Source: DATENM01 sp045807725 | GTDB taxonomy: Bacteria; Acidobacteriota; Blastocatellia; UBA7656 | DNA length: 64,000 bases | NCBI GenBank assembly: GCA_045807725.1 | Contig: JBJMGV010000062.1 | Coordinates: 1 to 64,000 of the forward strand | Reading direction: 5' to 3' | Shown here: positions 51,608 through 60,977 of the stretch, piece by piece | Numbering within the stretch: the stretch's first letter is position 1 | How the letters are laid out: every line of letters begins with the position of its first letter | Notes under the pieces: generated by a model | Told to the model about the DNA's origin: nothing | The model's database searches: none | The model's input: the letters and a program-made list of their open reading frames with translations, nothing else | Translations under genes and position numbers: made by a program

Positions 51608-52867
51608 ATGATGATCGAACAAACCAGTCCCATCGAAAAGACGGTTCTCAGTAACGGCCTCACCGTCCTCAGCGAGCAGATGAATCACGTCCGTTCCGCC
51701 TCGGTTGGCATCTGGGTGCGGTCAGGTTCGCGCCACGAGGCCGCGCCGCTCAATGGCATCTCGCACTTCATCGAGCACACGCTGTTCAAAGGCACACGCA
51801 ATCGCACGTCGCGCGAAATCGCTGTCGAGAGCGATGCAATCGGCGGCCACGTTGACGCTTTCACCAGCCGCGAAGTCGCCGCCTATTACGTCAAAGTGCT
51901 GGACGAACACCTGCCGCGCTCTTTTGATTTGATTGCCGATCTCGTCACCGGGCCGCTGTTCGAGGAAGCGGAGCTTGACCGCGAGCGCAACGTCGTCATC
52001 GAAGAGATCAAGATGGTCGAAGACACACCGGACGATCTCGTCCACGAAGTCTTCGTTGCCAACTTCTGGCCCGACCATCCGCTAGGCCGCTCGATTCTGG
52101 GCACGGCACAGACGCTGGCGACATTCAATCACGAGCAGGTCGCCACCTACTTTCAACGCGTCTACACGCCGCGCAATCTGGTCGTCGCTGCCGCCGGCAA
52201 CATCGAGCACAAATCCTTTGTCGAAATGGTCGAGCGTTACCTCGGCAAGCTCGAAGACCGCCCGGCTGTTCTGGCCCATTCCGTCCCTGAGCATGCGACA
52301 GCGCGCATCGTCATCAACAAAGACCTTGAGCAGGCGCACTTGATGATGGGGACGCCCTGCCCCTCAATGATGTCGGACGACCGTTACGCTATGCATACGC
52401 TGAACGTGATTCTAGGCGGCGGCATGAGTTCGCGCCTGTTTCAGACCATACGCGAAGACAACGGGCTGGCTTACGCGGTCTACTCCGGCATCAACGCCTA
52501 CACAGACGCCGGCTACCTGTCGGTTTATGCGGCCACTTCGCCTGAGCAGATCAACGAGGTGATTCGCCTGAGCATCAGCGAATTCGACCACCTCAAGCAG
52601 GAAGCGGTCGCCGATGCCGAATTGCAGCGCGCCAAAGATCAATTGAAGGTTTCGATCATGCTCGGCCTCGAAAGCACATCAGCGCGGATGAGCAATCTCG
52701 CCCGGCAAGAGATTTTCTTTGGCCGCCAGTTCACGCTGGACGAAATCCTCGAACGCATTGATCGCGTCACCGCCACCGACGTGCAACGCATGGCTCAGGA
52801 AATCTTCGGCGACCAGTTGGCCGTGACCGCCATCGGGCAGATCGAATCACTCGACATTATTCAGTAG
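51608..52867 (+). CDS. M16-family zinc peptidase, active type
   Basis: A 419-residue M16 peptidase from ATG 51608 (TGGAG a few bases upstream; a longer frame from 51554 lacks support). The zinc site HFIEH is in NGISHFIEHTLFKGT (about residue 60), with the downstream Glu in the ESDAIGGHVDAFTSRE region. KVSIMLGLESTSARMSNLA in the second half is typical of the processing-peptidase-like group (YmxG/PqqL-like). It could pair with the inactive M16 protein at 9181, but they are far apart. Confidence 0.9.
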   Translation: MMIEQTSPIEKTVLSNGLTVLSEQMNHVRSASVGIWVRSGSRHEAAPLNGISHFIEHTLFKGTRNRTSREIAVESDAIGGHVDAFTSREVAAYYVKVLDEHLPRSFDLIADLVTGPLFEEAELDRERNVVIEEIKMVEDTPDDLVHEVFVANFWPDHPLGRSILGTAQTLATFNHEQVATYFQRVYTPRNLVVAAAGNIEHKSFVEMVERYLGKLEDRPAVLAHSVPEHATARIVINKDLEQAHLMMGTPCPSMMSDDRYAMHTLNVILGGGMSSRLFQTIREDNGLAYAVYSGINAYTDAGYLSVYAATSPEQINEVIRLSISEFDHLKQEAVADAELQRAKDQLKVSIMLGLESTSARMSNLARQEIFFGRQFTLDEILERIDRVTATDVQRMAQEIFGDQLAVTAIGQIESLDIIQ

Positions 52868-52870
52868 GCA

Positions 52871-53137
52871 GGGGCCAGTGGTCAGTGGTCAGTGGCCAAG
52901 GGTCAGTGGCCAAGGGTCAGTGGTCAGTTGTTAGTCCCGTAGGGACGACCTGTTTATAGCTATCATTACGGAAAGAGACGAAGCCCCGTAGGGGCGCGAT
53001 AGACATAACGCTCCTGACGGAGCTTGCTTCATCTATCGCTTCATCAACTATAAACATCGCGCTCCTAACGGAGCTTGGGGAACTTTCAACTAGCAACTGG
53101 CAACTGGAAACTAGCAACTGACCATTGATTCCTAATC
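52871..53137. repeat. Inverted heptamer-repeat element 5 (compound, with REP units)
   Basis: Left heptamers TCAGTGG/CCAAGGG (52873-52935), central REP-like units (52933-53080), right heptamers AACTAGC/AACTGGC/AACTGAC (53081-53123) in the inverse sense, ending TGATTCCTAAT (53126-53136). It fills the gap between the M16 gene and the next ATG at 53139. Confidence 0.85.
52933..53080. repeat. REP-like palindromic units
   Basis: Four units: GTCCCGTAGGGAC with a CTGTTTATAG tail (52933), CCCCGTAGGGG (52980), CGCTCCTGACGGAGC (about 53009) and CGCTCCTAACGGAGC with an ATAAACATCG head (53047). They match the units at 43134-43336. Confidence 0.8.
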
Positions 53138-53138
53138 C

Positions 53139-53933
53139 ATGAGACTCATCATCCTCGGCAGCGGCAGTTCCGGTAACGCCCTGTTCATCGAAGCGGGCGC
53201 GACGAGTGTGCTCGTTGACGCAGGGCTGTCGGCGAAAGAGACGGCGCGGCGGCTGAGCGAAGCCGGCATTGATCCGGCGCGGCTGGCGGGCATCGTCGTC
53301 ACCCACGAACACGCCGATCACGTCAAAGGCGTGCGGGTGATGTCAAAGACGATCAGCGCGCCCGTCTTCATCTCCGAAGCAACGCGCGAAGAGTGCCGCT
53401 TCCCTGCCGGCGGCGAGGGCATACACTGGGGCGAAGTGATTTCGTCAAGCCAGGACTTTCAGATTGGCGGTCTTGAGTTTCACCCGTTCACCATTCCGCA
53501 CGACGGCGTGGACACGTTCGCCTTCACTGTGCAATCGGAAGGCATCAAAGTCGGCATCGTCACAGACCTCGGCTACATCACGCAACTGGTGGCTGAACGA
53601 TTGCGCGGCTGTGACTTCGTGATGATCGAGGCGAATCACGACCGCGATATGCTGAAGGTCGGGCCGTACCCGTGGCCGCTCAAGCAGCGCATCGCCAGCA
53701 ACACCGGCCACCTGTCGAACGACGAGATGGCGCGCTGGCTGCGCGAAGACTTCGATGGCCGCGCCGCCCACATCGTGCTGGCGCATCTATCGCGCCAGTG
53801 CAATCATCCTGAGCTTGCGCGGCTGTCGGCTTTGCAAGCATTGGACGCGCGCGGCTCGCTCTTTTACCCTGATGCTGAGCGCCGCATCACGGTCGCGCAC
53901 CACGACCGCGCAACCGAATGGTTTGAACTTTGA
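53139..53933 (+). CDS. YycJ/WalJ-like metallo-beta-lactamase fold nuclease
   Basis: A 264-residue MBL protein: LILGSGSSGNALFIEAG at the N-terminus, the metal site VVTHEHADHVKGV (HxHxDH, about 61-66), TIPHDGVDTFAF, VTDLGYIT, EANHDRDML and LAHLSRQCNHPELA. This is the YycJ/WalJ group, thought to act as a 5'-3' DNA exonuclease in mismatch repair or genome upkeep. The ATG follows element 5 directly; no Shine-Dalgarno sequence is visible. Confidence 0.85.
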   Translation: MRLIILGSGSSGNALFIEAGATSVLVDAGLSAKETARRLSEAGIDPARLAGIVVTHEHADHVKGVRVMSKTISAPVFISEATREECRFPAGGEGIHWGEVISSSQDFQIGGLEFHPFTIPHDGVDTFAFTVQSEGIKVGIVTDLGYITQLVAERLRGCDFVMIEANHDRDMLKVGPYPWPLKQRIASNTGHLSNDEMARWLREDFDGRAAHIVLAHLSRQCNHPELARLSALQALDARGSLFYPDAERRITVAHHDRATEWFEL

Positions 53934-53935
53934 AA

Positions 53936-54052
<117 letters not shown>

Positions 54053-55381
54053 ATGATTGACCGTTATACATTGCCTGAAATGGGCGCGATCTGGACTGAC
54101 CAGAATCGCTTTCAGAAATGGCTCGACGTGGAGATTGCCGCCTGCGAGGTTCACGCCGAGATGGGGACTATCCCGGCAGAGGCCGTCGAAGTCATCAAGC
54201 AACGCGCCCGCTTCGACGTTGCGCGCATCAACGAGATCGAGCGCACCACGCGTCACGACGTGATTGCATTCACGACGGCGCTGGCCGAAAATATCGGCCC
54301 CGAATCACGCTACGTCCACTTTGGCCTGACTTCTTCGGACGTAGTTGATACGGCGAACGCCTTGCTGATGCGTGAAGCGGCTGACTTACTCTTAAACGAC
54401 CTCGACCGATTGGGCGAGGCATTGCGCCGCCGCGCCTTCGAGCATAAAGACACGGTGATGATGGGCCGCACGCACGGCGTCCACGCCGAAGTGACTACGT
54501 TCGGACTGGTGCTGGCGCTCTATTACGCCGACAACGAGCGCAACAAAGACCGCTTGCGCCGGGCGCGTGAGATCATCAGCGTCGGCAAGATCAGCGGCGC
54601 AGTCGGCACATTCGCGCACCTCGACCCGGAAGTCGAAGAACGCGTTTGCCGCAAGCTCAACCTCAAACCCGCGCCGATCTCTACGCAGGTCATTCAGCGT
54701 GACCGCCACGCCGAGTTTCTTTCGACGCTCGCCATCATCACGGCTTCGCTTGAGAAGATCGCGCTCGAAGTCCGCCACCTGCAACGCACCGAAGTGCGCG
54801 AGGCGCAGGAGCCTTTTTCAGCAGGCCAGAAAGGCTCGTCGGCGATGCCGCACAAACGCAACCCGGTCACGTCCGAGCAAATTTGCGGGCTGGCTCGCGT
54901 CGTGCGCAGCAACGCGCAGGCCGCCTTCGAGAACATCGCGTTGTGGCACGAACGTGACATATCTCACTCTTCGGTCGAGCGCGTGATTCTGCCGGACTCG
55001 TGCATCCTCGCGGATTATCTGCTGCAGAAAACGACGTGGCTGATCGACGGCCTGGTGGTCAATGCGCGGCGTATGCGCGAGACGGTCGAATCGCTCGGCG
55101 GCGTGACGGCGAGCGGGCGTTTATTACTGGCGCTGGCGACCAAAGGCTTGACGCGCGAAGCGGCCTACGCCGTCGTTCAGCCGATGGCGATGCGGGTCTG
55201 GGACGAAGGCGCGAACTTCCGCGATCTTGTGATGAATAACCCGCAAGTCACTGAGCGATTGTCGCCGTCCGAACTCGACGCAATGTTCGATCTACACCAT
55301 CAGCTTCGCAACGTCGATAAGATTTTTGAAAGGGTATTTGGAGGAGAGGAGTCAGGAGTCAGGAGTCAGGATCCAGTGTGA
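54053..55381 (+). CDS. purB: Adenylosuccinate lyase
   Basis: A 442-residue fumarase-superfamily lyase: FGLTSSDVVDTANALL (about 92-107), MMGRTHGVHAEVTTFG with the catalytic His, and the signature GSSAMPHKRNPVTSE (about 262-276). It catalyses two steps of purine synthesis, freeing fumarate. The last 12 residues or so (EESGVRSQDPV) are encoded by heptamer repeats of element 7, which has extended or replaced the natural C-terminus. No Shine-Dalgarno sequence precedes the ATG. Confidence 0.95.
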   Translation: MIDRYTLPEMGAIWTDQNRFQKWLDVEIAACEVHAEMGTIPAEAVEVIKQRARFDVARINEIERTTRHDVIAFTTALAENIGPESRYVHFGLTSSDVVDTANALLMREAADLLLNDLDRLGEALRRRAFEHKDTVMMGRTHGVHAEVTTFGLVLALYYADNERNKDRLRRAREIISVGKISGAVGTFAHLDPEVEERVCRKLNLKPAPISTQVIQRDRHAEFLSTLAIITASLEKIALEVRHLQRTEVREAQEPFSAGQKGSSAMPHKRNPVTSEQICGLARVVRSNAQAAFENIALWHERDISHSSVERVILPDSCILADYLLQKTTWLIDGLVVNARRMRETVESLGGVTASGRLLLALATKGLTREAAYAVVQPMAMRVWDEGANFRDLVMNNPQVTERLSPSELDAMFDLHHQLRNVDKIFERVFGGEESGVRSQDPV

Positions 55382-55449
55382 AAGGCGCGGGCGCAACGGG
55401 CCGAGACTTTACTATCCTGACTCCTGACCCCAGACTCCTGACTCCTGGA
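55346..55449. repeat. Inverted heptamer-repeat element 7
   Basis: Left arm (55346-55376): GGAGTCA three times, inside the purB reading frame. Right arm (55414-55449): TGACTCC/TGACCCC/AGACTCC, inverse, ending three bases before the purS ATG (55453). Confidence 0.88.
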
Positions 55450-55452
55450 ATT

Positions 55453-55710
55453 ATGAAAGCTAAAATCTACGTCACCTTGAAACGGTCTGTGCTCGACCCG
55501 CAGGGCAAAGCGATCCATCACGCGGTCGAGACTATCGGCTATCGCGGCATCGCCGACGTTCGGCAGGGCAAGTACTTTGAAGTCACGCTCGATGAGGGGC
55601 TGTCCGCAGAAGATGCACGCGCCACCGTCGAACGCATGGCGCACGACGTGCTCGCCAACCCGGTGATTGAGGATTATCGCGTCGAGCTAGATTCAGAATC
55701 CGCTTCGTGA
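55453..55710 (+). CDS. purS: Phosphoribosylformylglycinamidine synthase, PurS subunit
   Basis: An 85-residue PurS: KAKIYVTLKRSVLDPQGKAI, GYRGIADVRQGKYFEVTLDE and the end VIEDYRVELDSES. It bridges PurQ and PurL in the three-part FGAM synthase. ATG 55453 is chosen over a GTG 75 bases upstream, whose extra residues would just be translated repeat. Confidence 0.93.
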   Translation: MKAKIYVTLKRSVLDPQGKAIHHAVETIGYRGIADVRQGKYFEVTLDEGLSAEDARATVERMAHDVLANPVIEDYRVELDSESAS

Positions 55711-55781
55711 GATAATAAGACTTACCTGGCAAGCCTCAATTAAGGTACAGCCTCCACATCATCACGGAAGGGTTCACGGTA

Positions 55782-56489
<708 letters not shown>

Positions 56490-56500
56490 CGCGGCGAGCA

Positions 56501-57217
56501 TCACTGCTTGCCGTTACCTTCGCGCGTCACCATAATGGTGGTGCCATCGCCTGTCGAGTTGAATAACAGGTTGATGCCTTCCGCGCTGATAATCCTTCCG
56601 CCGGGAATCTTCACATCGTTCTTCGGCTTGACGCGCTCTACATACCAGGCCACTACCTTCTCGATGTCATCTGTGGTTTGCAGGTGCGTGACTCTGGCGT
56701 CTTCGCTGCCGATGTCCATAACGACCTTCGCGCCGGGATAGATCAGCGACGGGTCGAGTGAAGTCTGGACAGCGGGTGGTGGCGGCGGCGTTATGCCTGG
56801 CGGTGGCGGCGGAGTTCCTCTCTCCGTCTGACCCGGATGCGGCGGCGGCGGCGGCGGCACAGGCAACGCAGATTGCCGGTTAAGCACCAGGAACGCGACG
56901 ACGCCGAGTCCGATCAGCATAGCCATCACCGCTCCGAGAATCACCAGGAGCGCGGTCTTGTTGCTCGTCGGTGGCGCGCTGCCAATGACTGGTGTGTGCG
57001 GCGGCGGCTGAATCATCGCAGGCGGCGGATAGGTCGGCGATGTGATGCCCGCGTTCGCCGGTCGCGTCGGGTGTTCAAACGGTTGGTGGTCAGCCCCCGG
57101 TTCTTCGAGCGTTCGCGTCGTCAACTCTGAAACGTCGAGCCGATTGCCGCATTGGCGGCAGAACTTCGCCGACAAGACAATGCTCGCCCCACAACGGTTG
57201 CACGTGGCTTCTTGCAT
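56501..57217 (-). CDS. Zinc-ribbon, proline-rich membrane protein of unknown function
   Basis: A 238-residue protein: zinc ribbon CNRCGASIVLSAKFCRQCG (residues 6-24), a Pro-rich linker, one membrane helix (about 90-111, ALLVILGAVMAMLIGLGVVAF), a second strongly Pro-rich linker and an outside C-terminal domain of about 85 residues (YPGAKVVMDIGSEDARVTHL, VVAWYVERVKPK) resembling small exported domains of unknown role. It sits antisense between purQ and purL. Confidence 0.7.
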   Translation of the reverse strand: MQEATCNRCGASIVLSAKFCRQCGNRLDVSELTTRTLEEPGADHQPFEHPTRPANAGITSPTYPPPAMIQPPPHTPVIGSAPPTSNKTALLVILGAVMAMLIGLGVVAFLVLNRQSALPVPPPPPPHPGQTERGTPPPPPGITPPPPPAVQTSLDPSLIYPGAKVVMDIGSEDARVTHLQTTDDIEKVVAWYVERVKPKNDVKIPGGRIISAEGINLLFNSTGDGTTIMVTREGNGKQ

Positions 57218-57322
57218 AACTTGTGGAAGCTTACGCGAAGCCGTTTTAATTTCGCAAGCACGGCTACACGATGGCGCTTGAAGATATGAATGCAGCGGAG
57301 GTATCCGGGCAGAGAGGCCAAC

Positions 57323-57351
57323 TTGATAAAGCGAGAATGGTCGGGTAGCAT
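57323..57351 (+). promoter_or_regulatory. Possible sigma-70 promoter of purL
   Basis: TTGATA (57323-57328), 17 bases, TAGCAT (57346-57351); about 45 bases before the purL ATG. Confidence 0.4.
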
Positions 57352-57396
57352 AATCGTCACTATTCCAACCTGGGCTGACGAGTCAGGCACACCGAT

Positions 57397-59694
57397 ATGA
57401 AGGAACCGCTCATTACTCCCGACATCATCCGCAGTCACGGACTCACGGACGACGAATACAACCGCATCACCGAGTTGCTTGGCCGCGCGCCGACGTTCAC
57501 CGAGCTTGGCATCTTCTCCGTGATGTGGTCCGAACACTGTTCATACAAGTCATCACGCGTCCACCTGAAACGCCTGCCCACTAAGGGCGAAGCCGTGCTG
57601 CAAGGGCCGGGCGAAAACGCCGGCATCGTCGATATCGGCGGCGGGCTGGCTGCCGCATTCAAGATCGAATCGCATAATCACCCGTCATTCATCGAGCCAT
57701 ATCAAGGCGCGGCCACCGGCGTCGGCGGCATCCTGCGCGATGTCTTTACGATGGGGGCAAGACCGCTCGCGGCGATGAACTCGCTGCACTTCGGGCCGCT
57801 CGCCGCTGACGACGATGCGAGCGACGAAGAGAAAGCCGTCGCCGCGCGCAATCGCTCGATTGTGGCCGGCGTCGTCAAAGGCATAGGCGATTACGGCAAT
57901 GCCTTCGGCGTGCCGACCATCGGCGGCGAAGTGCGCTTTGCCGATTGCTATTCTCGCAATCCGCTGGTCAACGCCTTCACGCTCGGGTTGATGCGCAAGG
58001 AGCAGATTTTTTATGGCCGCGCTACCGGCATCGGCAACCCGGTGATGTATGTCGGCGCGAAGACCGGGCGCGACGGCATACACGGCGCGACGATGGCCAG
58101 CGAAGAGTTCGGCGACGAGGCGCAATCCAAACGTCCGACGGTTCAGGTCGGCGACCCCTTTCTCGAAAAGCTCCTGCTCGAAGCGTGCCTCGAAGCGATG
58201 AAGGCCGGCGCGATTGTCGGCATACAGGATATGGGCGCGGCGGGCCTGACCAGCTCGTCGAGCGAGATGGGCGCGCGCGCCGGCAACGGCATCGAGATCG
58301 ACATCGACCTCGTGCCGCAACGCGAAACGGGTATGACGGCTTACGAGATTATGCTCTCGGAATCACAGGAGCGTATGTTGCTGGTCGCCGACCGTGGCCG
58401 CGAGCGCGAGGTCATTGACATCTTCCGCAAGTGGGAGATGGACGCCGTTGTCATCGGCCACGTCACAGACGACGGCCACCTGCGCATCAAGAAAGGCGGC
58501 GAGGTCGTCGCCGACATCCCGAACACGGCGCTGACCGACGAAGCGCCGCTGTACCATCGCCCTCTCCAACAACCCGATGCGCCCGCAAGCGTCGAAACCA
58601 TTACACAGGTAGAGCAATCGGCTGCCGAGTTGGACGCGACCTTTATGCGGCTGGTGGCGCAGCCGACCATCGCGTCGAAAGAATGGGTCTATCGCCAGTA
58701 CGATCATATGGTGAGGACGAACACGGTGGTAGCGCCTGGCTCGGACGCCGCCGTGATACGAATCAAAGAGAAGCGGCGGATGCTGGCGATGACGCTCGAT
58801 TCCAACGCTCGCTATTGCGAGGTTGATCCGCGCGCCGGCGCGCGACTGGTGATCGCCGAAGCCTGTCGCAATCTCGCGGTCAGCGGCGCGCGACCGCTGG
58901 CGCTGACAAACTGTTTGAACTTCGCTTCGCCCGAACGGCCCGAAGTGATGTGGCAATTCAGTGAAGTGATCGACGGAATGAGCGAAGCCTGCACGGTGTT
59001 TGACACGCCAGTGACCGGCGGCAACGTTAGCTTCTATAACGAGACTGATGGGCGCGGCATCTATCCGTCTCCGGTAATCGGGATGGTCGGCATCATCGAA
59101 GACGCGCGGCACGTGACGACACAGTGGTTCAGGAATGAAGACCGGGCGATTATCCTGCTCGGCGCGACGGCTGACGATCTCGGCGCGAGTGAATACGTGA
59201 TGGTGACGCGCGGCGAGGTGGCGGGGCGCGTGCCGCAGCTTGACCTTGAATTGGAGCGGCGCGTTCAGCAGGTTTGTTTGAAGATGATTCAAGCGGGACT
59301 TGTCGAATCGGCTCACGACTGTTCGGATGGCGGCTTGAGCGTGACCGTCGCCGAGTGCGCCTTTTCAAGTTATCGCAAGCCCGCGGTTGGCTGTACGGTG
59401 AACCTCGAAGGTGATCTTTCACAAGCGGCGTTGTTGTTCGCCGAAACGCCTTCACGGGTTGTCTTATCCGCCACCGCCGAAAACGTTGAAGAGATTCTGG
59501 CGACAGCCCGCGAGCACGACATCAGTGCGAGGATCATTGGTCGAACAGGCGGCGAGCGCCTATCCATCTCAGTCAATGACGAAGCAATCATCGACCGGCC
59601 CATCGCCGAAGTCGAAGCGGCTTGGCGCGGCGTGCTGCCGAAGATGCTCGAAGTCTCTTCGTTGATCGCGGCGGAAGAGAGCCTCACCAGTTAA
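57397..59694 (+). CDS. purL: Phosphoribosylformylglycinamidine synthase, PurL subunit
   Basis: A 765-residue PurL of the small (PurS-dependent) type. MWSEHCSYKSSRVHLK (about 44-59) and IVDIGGGLAAAFKIESHNHPS hold the catalytic His and ATP-binding residues; GVGGILRDVFTMGARPLA, DMGAAGLTSSSSEMG and the second-half repeat HDCSDGGLSVTVAECAF follow. It makes FGAM from FGAR with ATP and ammonia from PurQ. It is separated from purQ by the leftward zinc-ribbon gene, so it has its own promoter. Confidence 0.96.
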   Translation: MKEPLITPDIIRSHGLTDDEYNRITELLGRAPTFTELGIFSVMWSEHCSYKSSRVHLKRLPTKGEAVLQGPGENAGIVDIGGGLAAAFKIESHNHPSFIEPYQGAATGVGGILRDVFTMGARPLAAMNSLHFGPLAADDDASDEEKAVAARNRSIVAGVVKGIGDYGNAFGVPTIGGEVRFADCYSRNPLVNAFTLGLMRKEQIFYGRATGIGNPVMYVGAKTGRDGIHGATMASEEFGDEAQSKRPTVQVGDPFLEKLLLEACLEAMKAGAIVGIQDMGAAGLTSSSSEMGARAGNGIEIDIDLVPQRETGMTAYEIMLSESQERMLLVADRGREREVIDIFRKWEMDAVVIGHVTDDGHLRIKKGGEVVADIPNTALTDEAPLYHRPLQQPDAPASVETITQVEQSAAELDATFMRLVAQPTIASKEWVYRQYDHMVRTNTVVAPGSDAAVIRIKEKRRMLAMTLDSNARYCEVDPRAGARLVIAEACRNLAVSGARPLALTNCLNFASPERPEVMWQFSEVIDGMSEACTVFDTPVTGGNVSFYNETDGRGIYPSPVIGMVGIIEDARHVTTQWFRNEDRAIILLGATADDLGASEYVMVTRGEVAGRVPQLDLELERRVQQVCLKMIQAGLVESAHDCSDGGLSVTVAECAFSSYRKPAVGCTVNLEGDLSQAALLFAETPSRVVLSATAENVEEILATAREHDISARIIGRTGGERLSISVNDEAIIDRPIAEVEAAWRGVLPKMLEVSSLIAAEESLTS

Positions 59695-59743
59695 TCGTGA
59701 TTCAAGACAGACGACGCGCTGCCGCTGTCTCTTCCCTACTGGT

Positions 59744-59771
59744 TTGATCCACCTTCGCCTGCTGCTAGAAT
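59744..59771 (+). promoter_or_regulatory. Possible sigma-70 promoter giving a leaderless transcript
   Basis: TTGATC (59744-59749), 16 bases, TAGAAT (59766-59771). The GTG start (59778) lies six bases beyond the -10 box. Confidence 0.4.
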
Positions 59772-59777
59772 GAACGT

Positions 59778-60296
59778 GTGGTTTCGCCAAACGATTCGAC
59801 CGTTCAGAGGCAGAGCTTGAAGCTGGGCATCATTTCAGACACGCACGGCCTGTACGACGAAGCGGTAGGCCGCATCTTTGCCGGCGTTGACGCCATCGTT
59901 CACGCCGGCGACATCGGCACGCTCGACATCATTCATCGCCTTGAGCAGATCGCGCCGGTCTTTGCCGTCGAAGGCAACAACGATTGGTTTGGCGTCTACC
60001 CGACCGAGCGCGTCGAAGAGATGAACGGCCAGCGCATCTTGATCCGCCACATCTTCGGCGAGCTGCACCAGCTCGACCGGGCAGCGCGGGATGTCATTGA
60101 AACCGAGCGACCCGACATTCTAATCTTCGGTCATTCGCACCGGCCTTACCGCGAGCAACTCGGCGGCACGCTCTTATTCAATCCGAGCAGCGCCGGCCCG
60201 CGCCGCTTCAAGCTGCCGCGCACAGTCGGCCTGATGACGCTCGCGGCAAGAAGCATCGAAGCCGAGATCATTAACCTTGACGAAGTGGCGCAATGA
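59778..60296 (+). CDS. YfcE/MJ0936-type metallophosphoesterase
   Basis: A 172-residue phosphodiesterase: LGIISDTHGLYDEAV, IVHAGDIGTLDII, VEGNNDWFGV and IFGHSHRPYRE give the full set of metal ligands (D-x-H, GD, GN, GHSH). The family hydrolyses phosphodiesters; the natural substrate is unknown. GTG 59778 is taken; TTG 59817 would remove 13 residues that precede the conserved core and has an AGAGG upstream, so either is possible. Confidence 0.85.
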   Translation: MVSPNDSTVQRQSLKLGIISDTHGLYDEAVGRIFAGVDAIVHAGDIGTLDIIHRLEQIAPVFAVEGNNDWFGVYPTERVEEMNGQRILIRHIFGELHQLDRAARDVIETERPDILIFGHSHRPYREQLGGTLLFNPSSAGPRRFKLPRTVGLMTLAARSIEAEIINLDEVAQ

Positions 60297-60329
60297 AGCG
60301 GACGCCAGTGCGCGAACCAGGGTGGCGCA

Positions 60330-60884
60330 ATGGATAAAATGGTCGATAAAAACAATCGCCTTGATCCTCTCGCGCGGCGAGAGGCCAACCAGGGCGCGTT
60401 GGGTGAACGGGTGCGCGACTTTGTTGACGCGCCGATAGACACGCACCTTGAGCGCATCGGGTTGTTGATGGATCGCGCCATCCGTATTCCCGGAACCAAT
60501 CTGCGTTTCGGGCTTGATCCGATACTTGGTTTTTTCCTGCCTGTGGTCGGCGACTGGGTAGGCACACTCGTCGGCGCTTATATCGTGCTGGCTTCGATTC
60601 GCTATGGCCTGCCCAAGAGCACGATCACGCGAATGGTTTTCAATGTCGCGGTCGATCTTTTTATCGGCAGCGTTCCGGTCGTCGGCGATGCCATTGACTT
60701 CGCCTGGAAATCAAATACGAAGAACCTGCGCCTGTTGCAGAAGTACGCCAAAGGCAAAGGCGGCTCGGCCTGGAGCGATTGGCTGTGGGTCTTCATTCTT
60801 TTCGGACTTGTGCTGCTTCTCGGCCTCGGTCTCGTCGGCCTCGCCTTTTACTTCGTCAAGCGCGCAGGCTTCACGATATTTTAG
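60330..60884 (+). CDS. DUF4112 membrane protein
   Basis: A 184-residue protein matching DUF4112: LDRAIRIPG-like stretch MDRAIRIPGTNLRFGLDPIL, then FFLPVVGDWVGTLVGAYIV and NVAVDLFIGSVPVVGDAIDFAWKSN (about 105-129), and a C-terminal membrane helix (FILFGLVLLLGLGLVGLAFY). Function of the family is unknown. Confidence 0.8.
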   Translation: MDKMVDKNNRLDPLARREANQGALGERVRDFVDAPIDTHLERIGLLMDRAIRIPGTNLRFGLDPILGFFLPVVGDWVGTLVGAYIVLASIRYGLPKSTITRMVFNVAVDLFIGSVPVVGDAIDFAWKSNTKNLRLLQKYAKGKGGSAWSDWLWVFILFGLVLLLGLGLVGLAFYFVKRAGFTIF

Positions 60885-60976
60885 TGCTGAGTGCTGAATG
60901 ATGCATACGAGCCTTAGAGATCGTGCACGCTTCTCTCTGCTCATCACTCATTCATCACTCAGCACTCATCACTGCT
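60884..60976. repeat. Inverted heptamer-repeat element 8
   Basis: Left arm (60884-60905): GTGCTGA-GTGCTGA-ATGATGC. Right arm (60939-60976): TCATCAC/TCATTCA/TCACTCA/GCACTCA units, inverse. It fills the gap from the stop of the DUF4112 gene to one base before the next ATG. Confidence 0.82.
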
Positions 60977-60977
60977 T

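Noticed and set aside
55378..55452. GTG start 25 codons upstream for purS
   Set aside because: The added residues are translated heptamer repeats; ATG 55453 matches the family's N-terminus.
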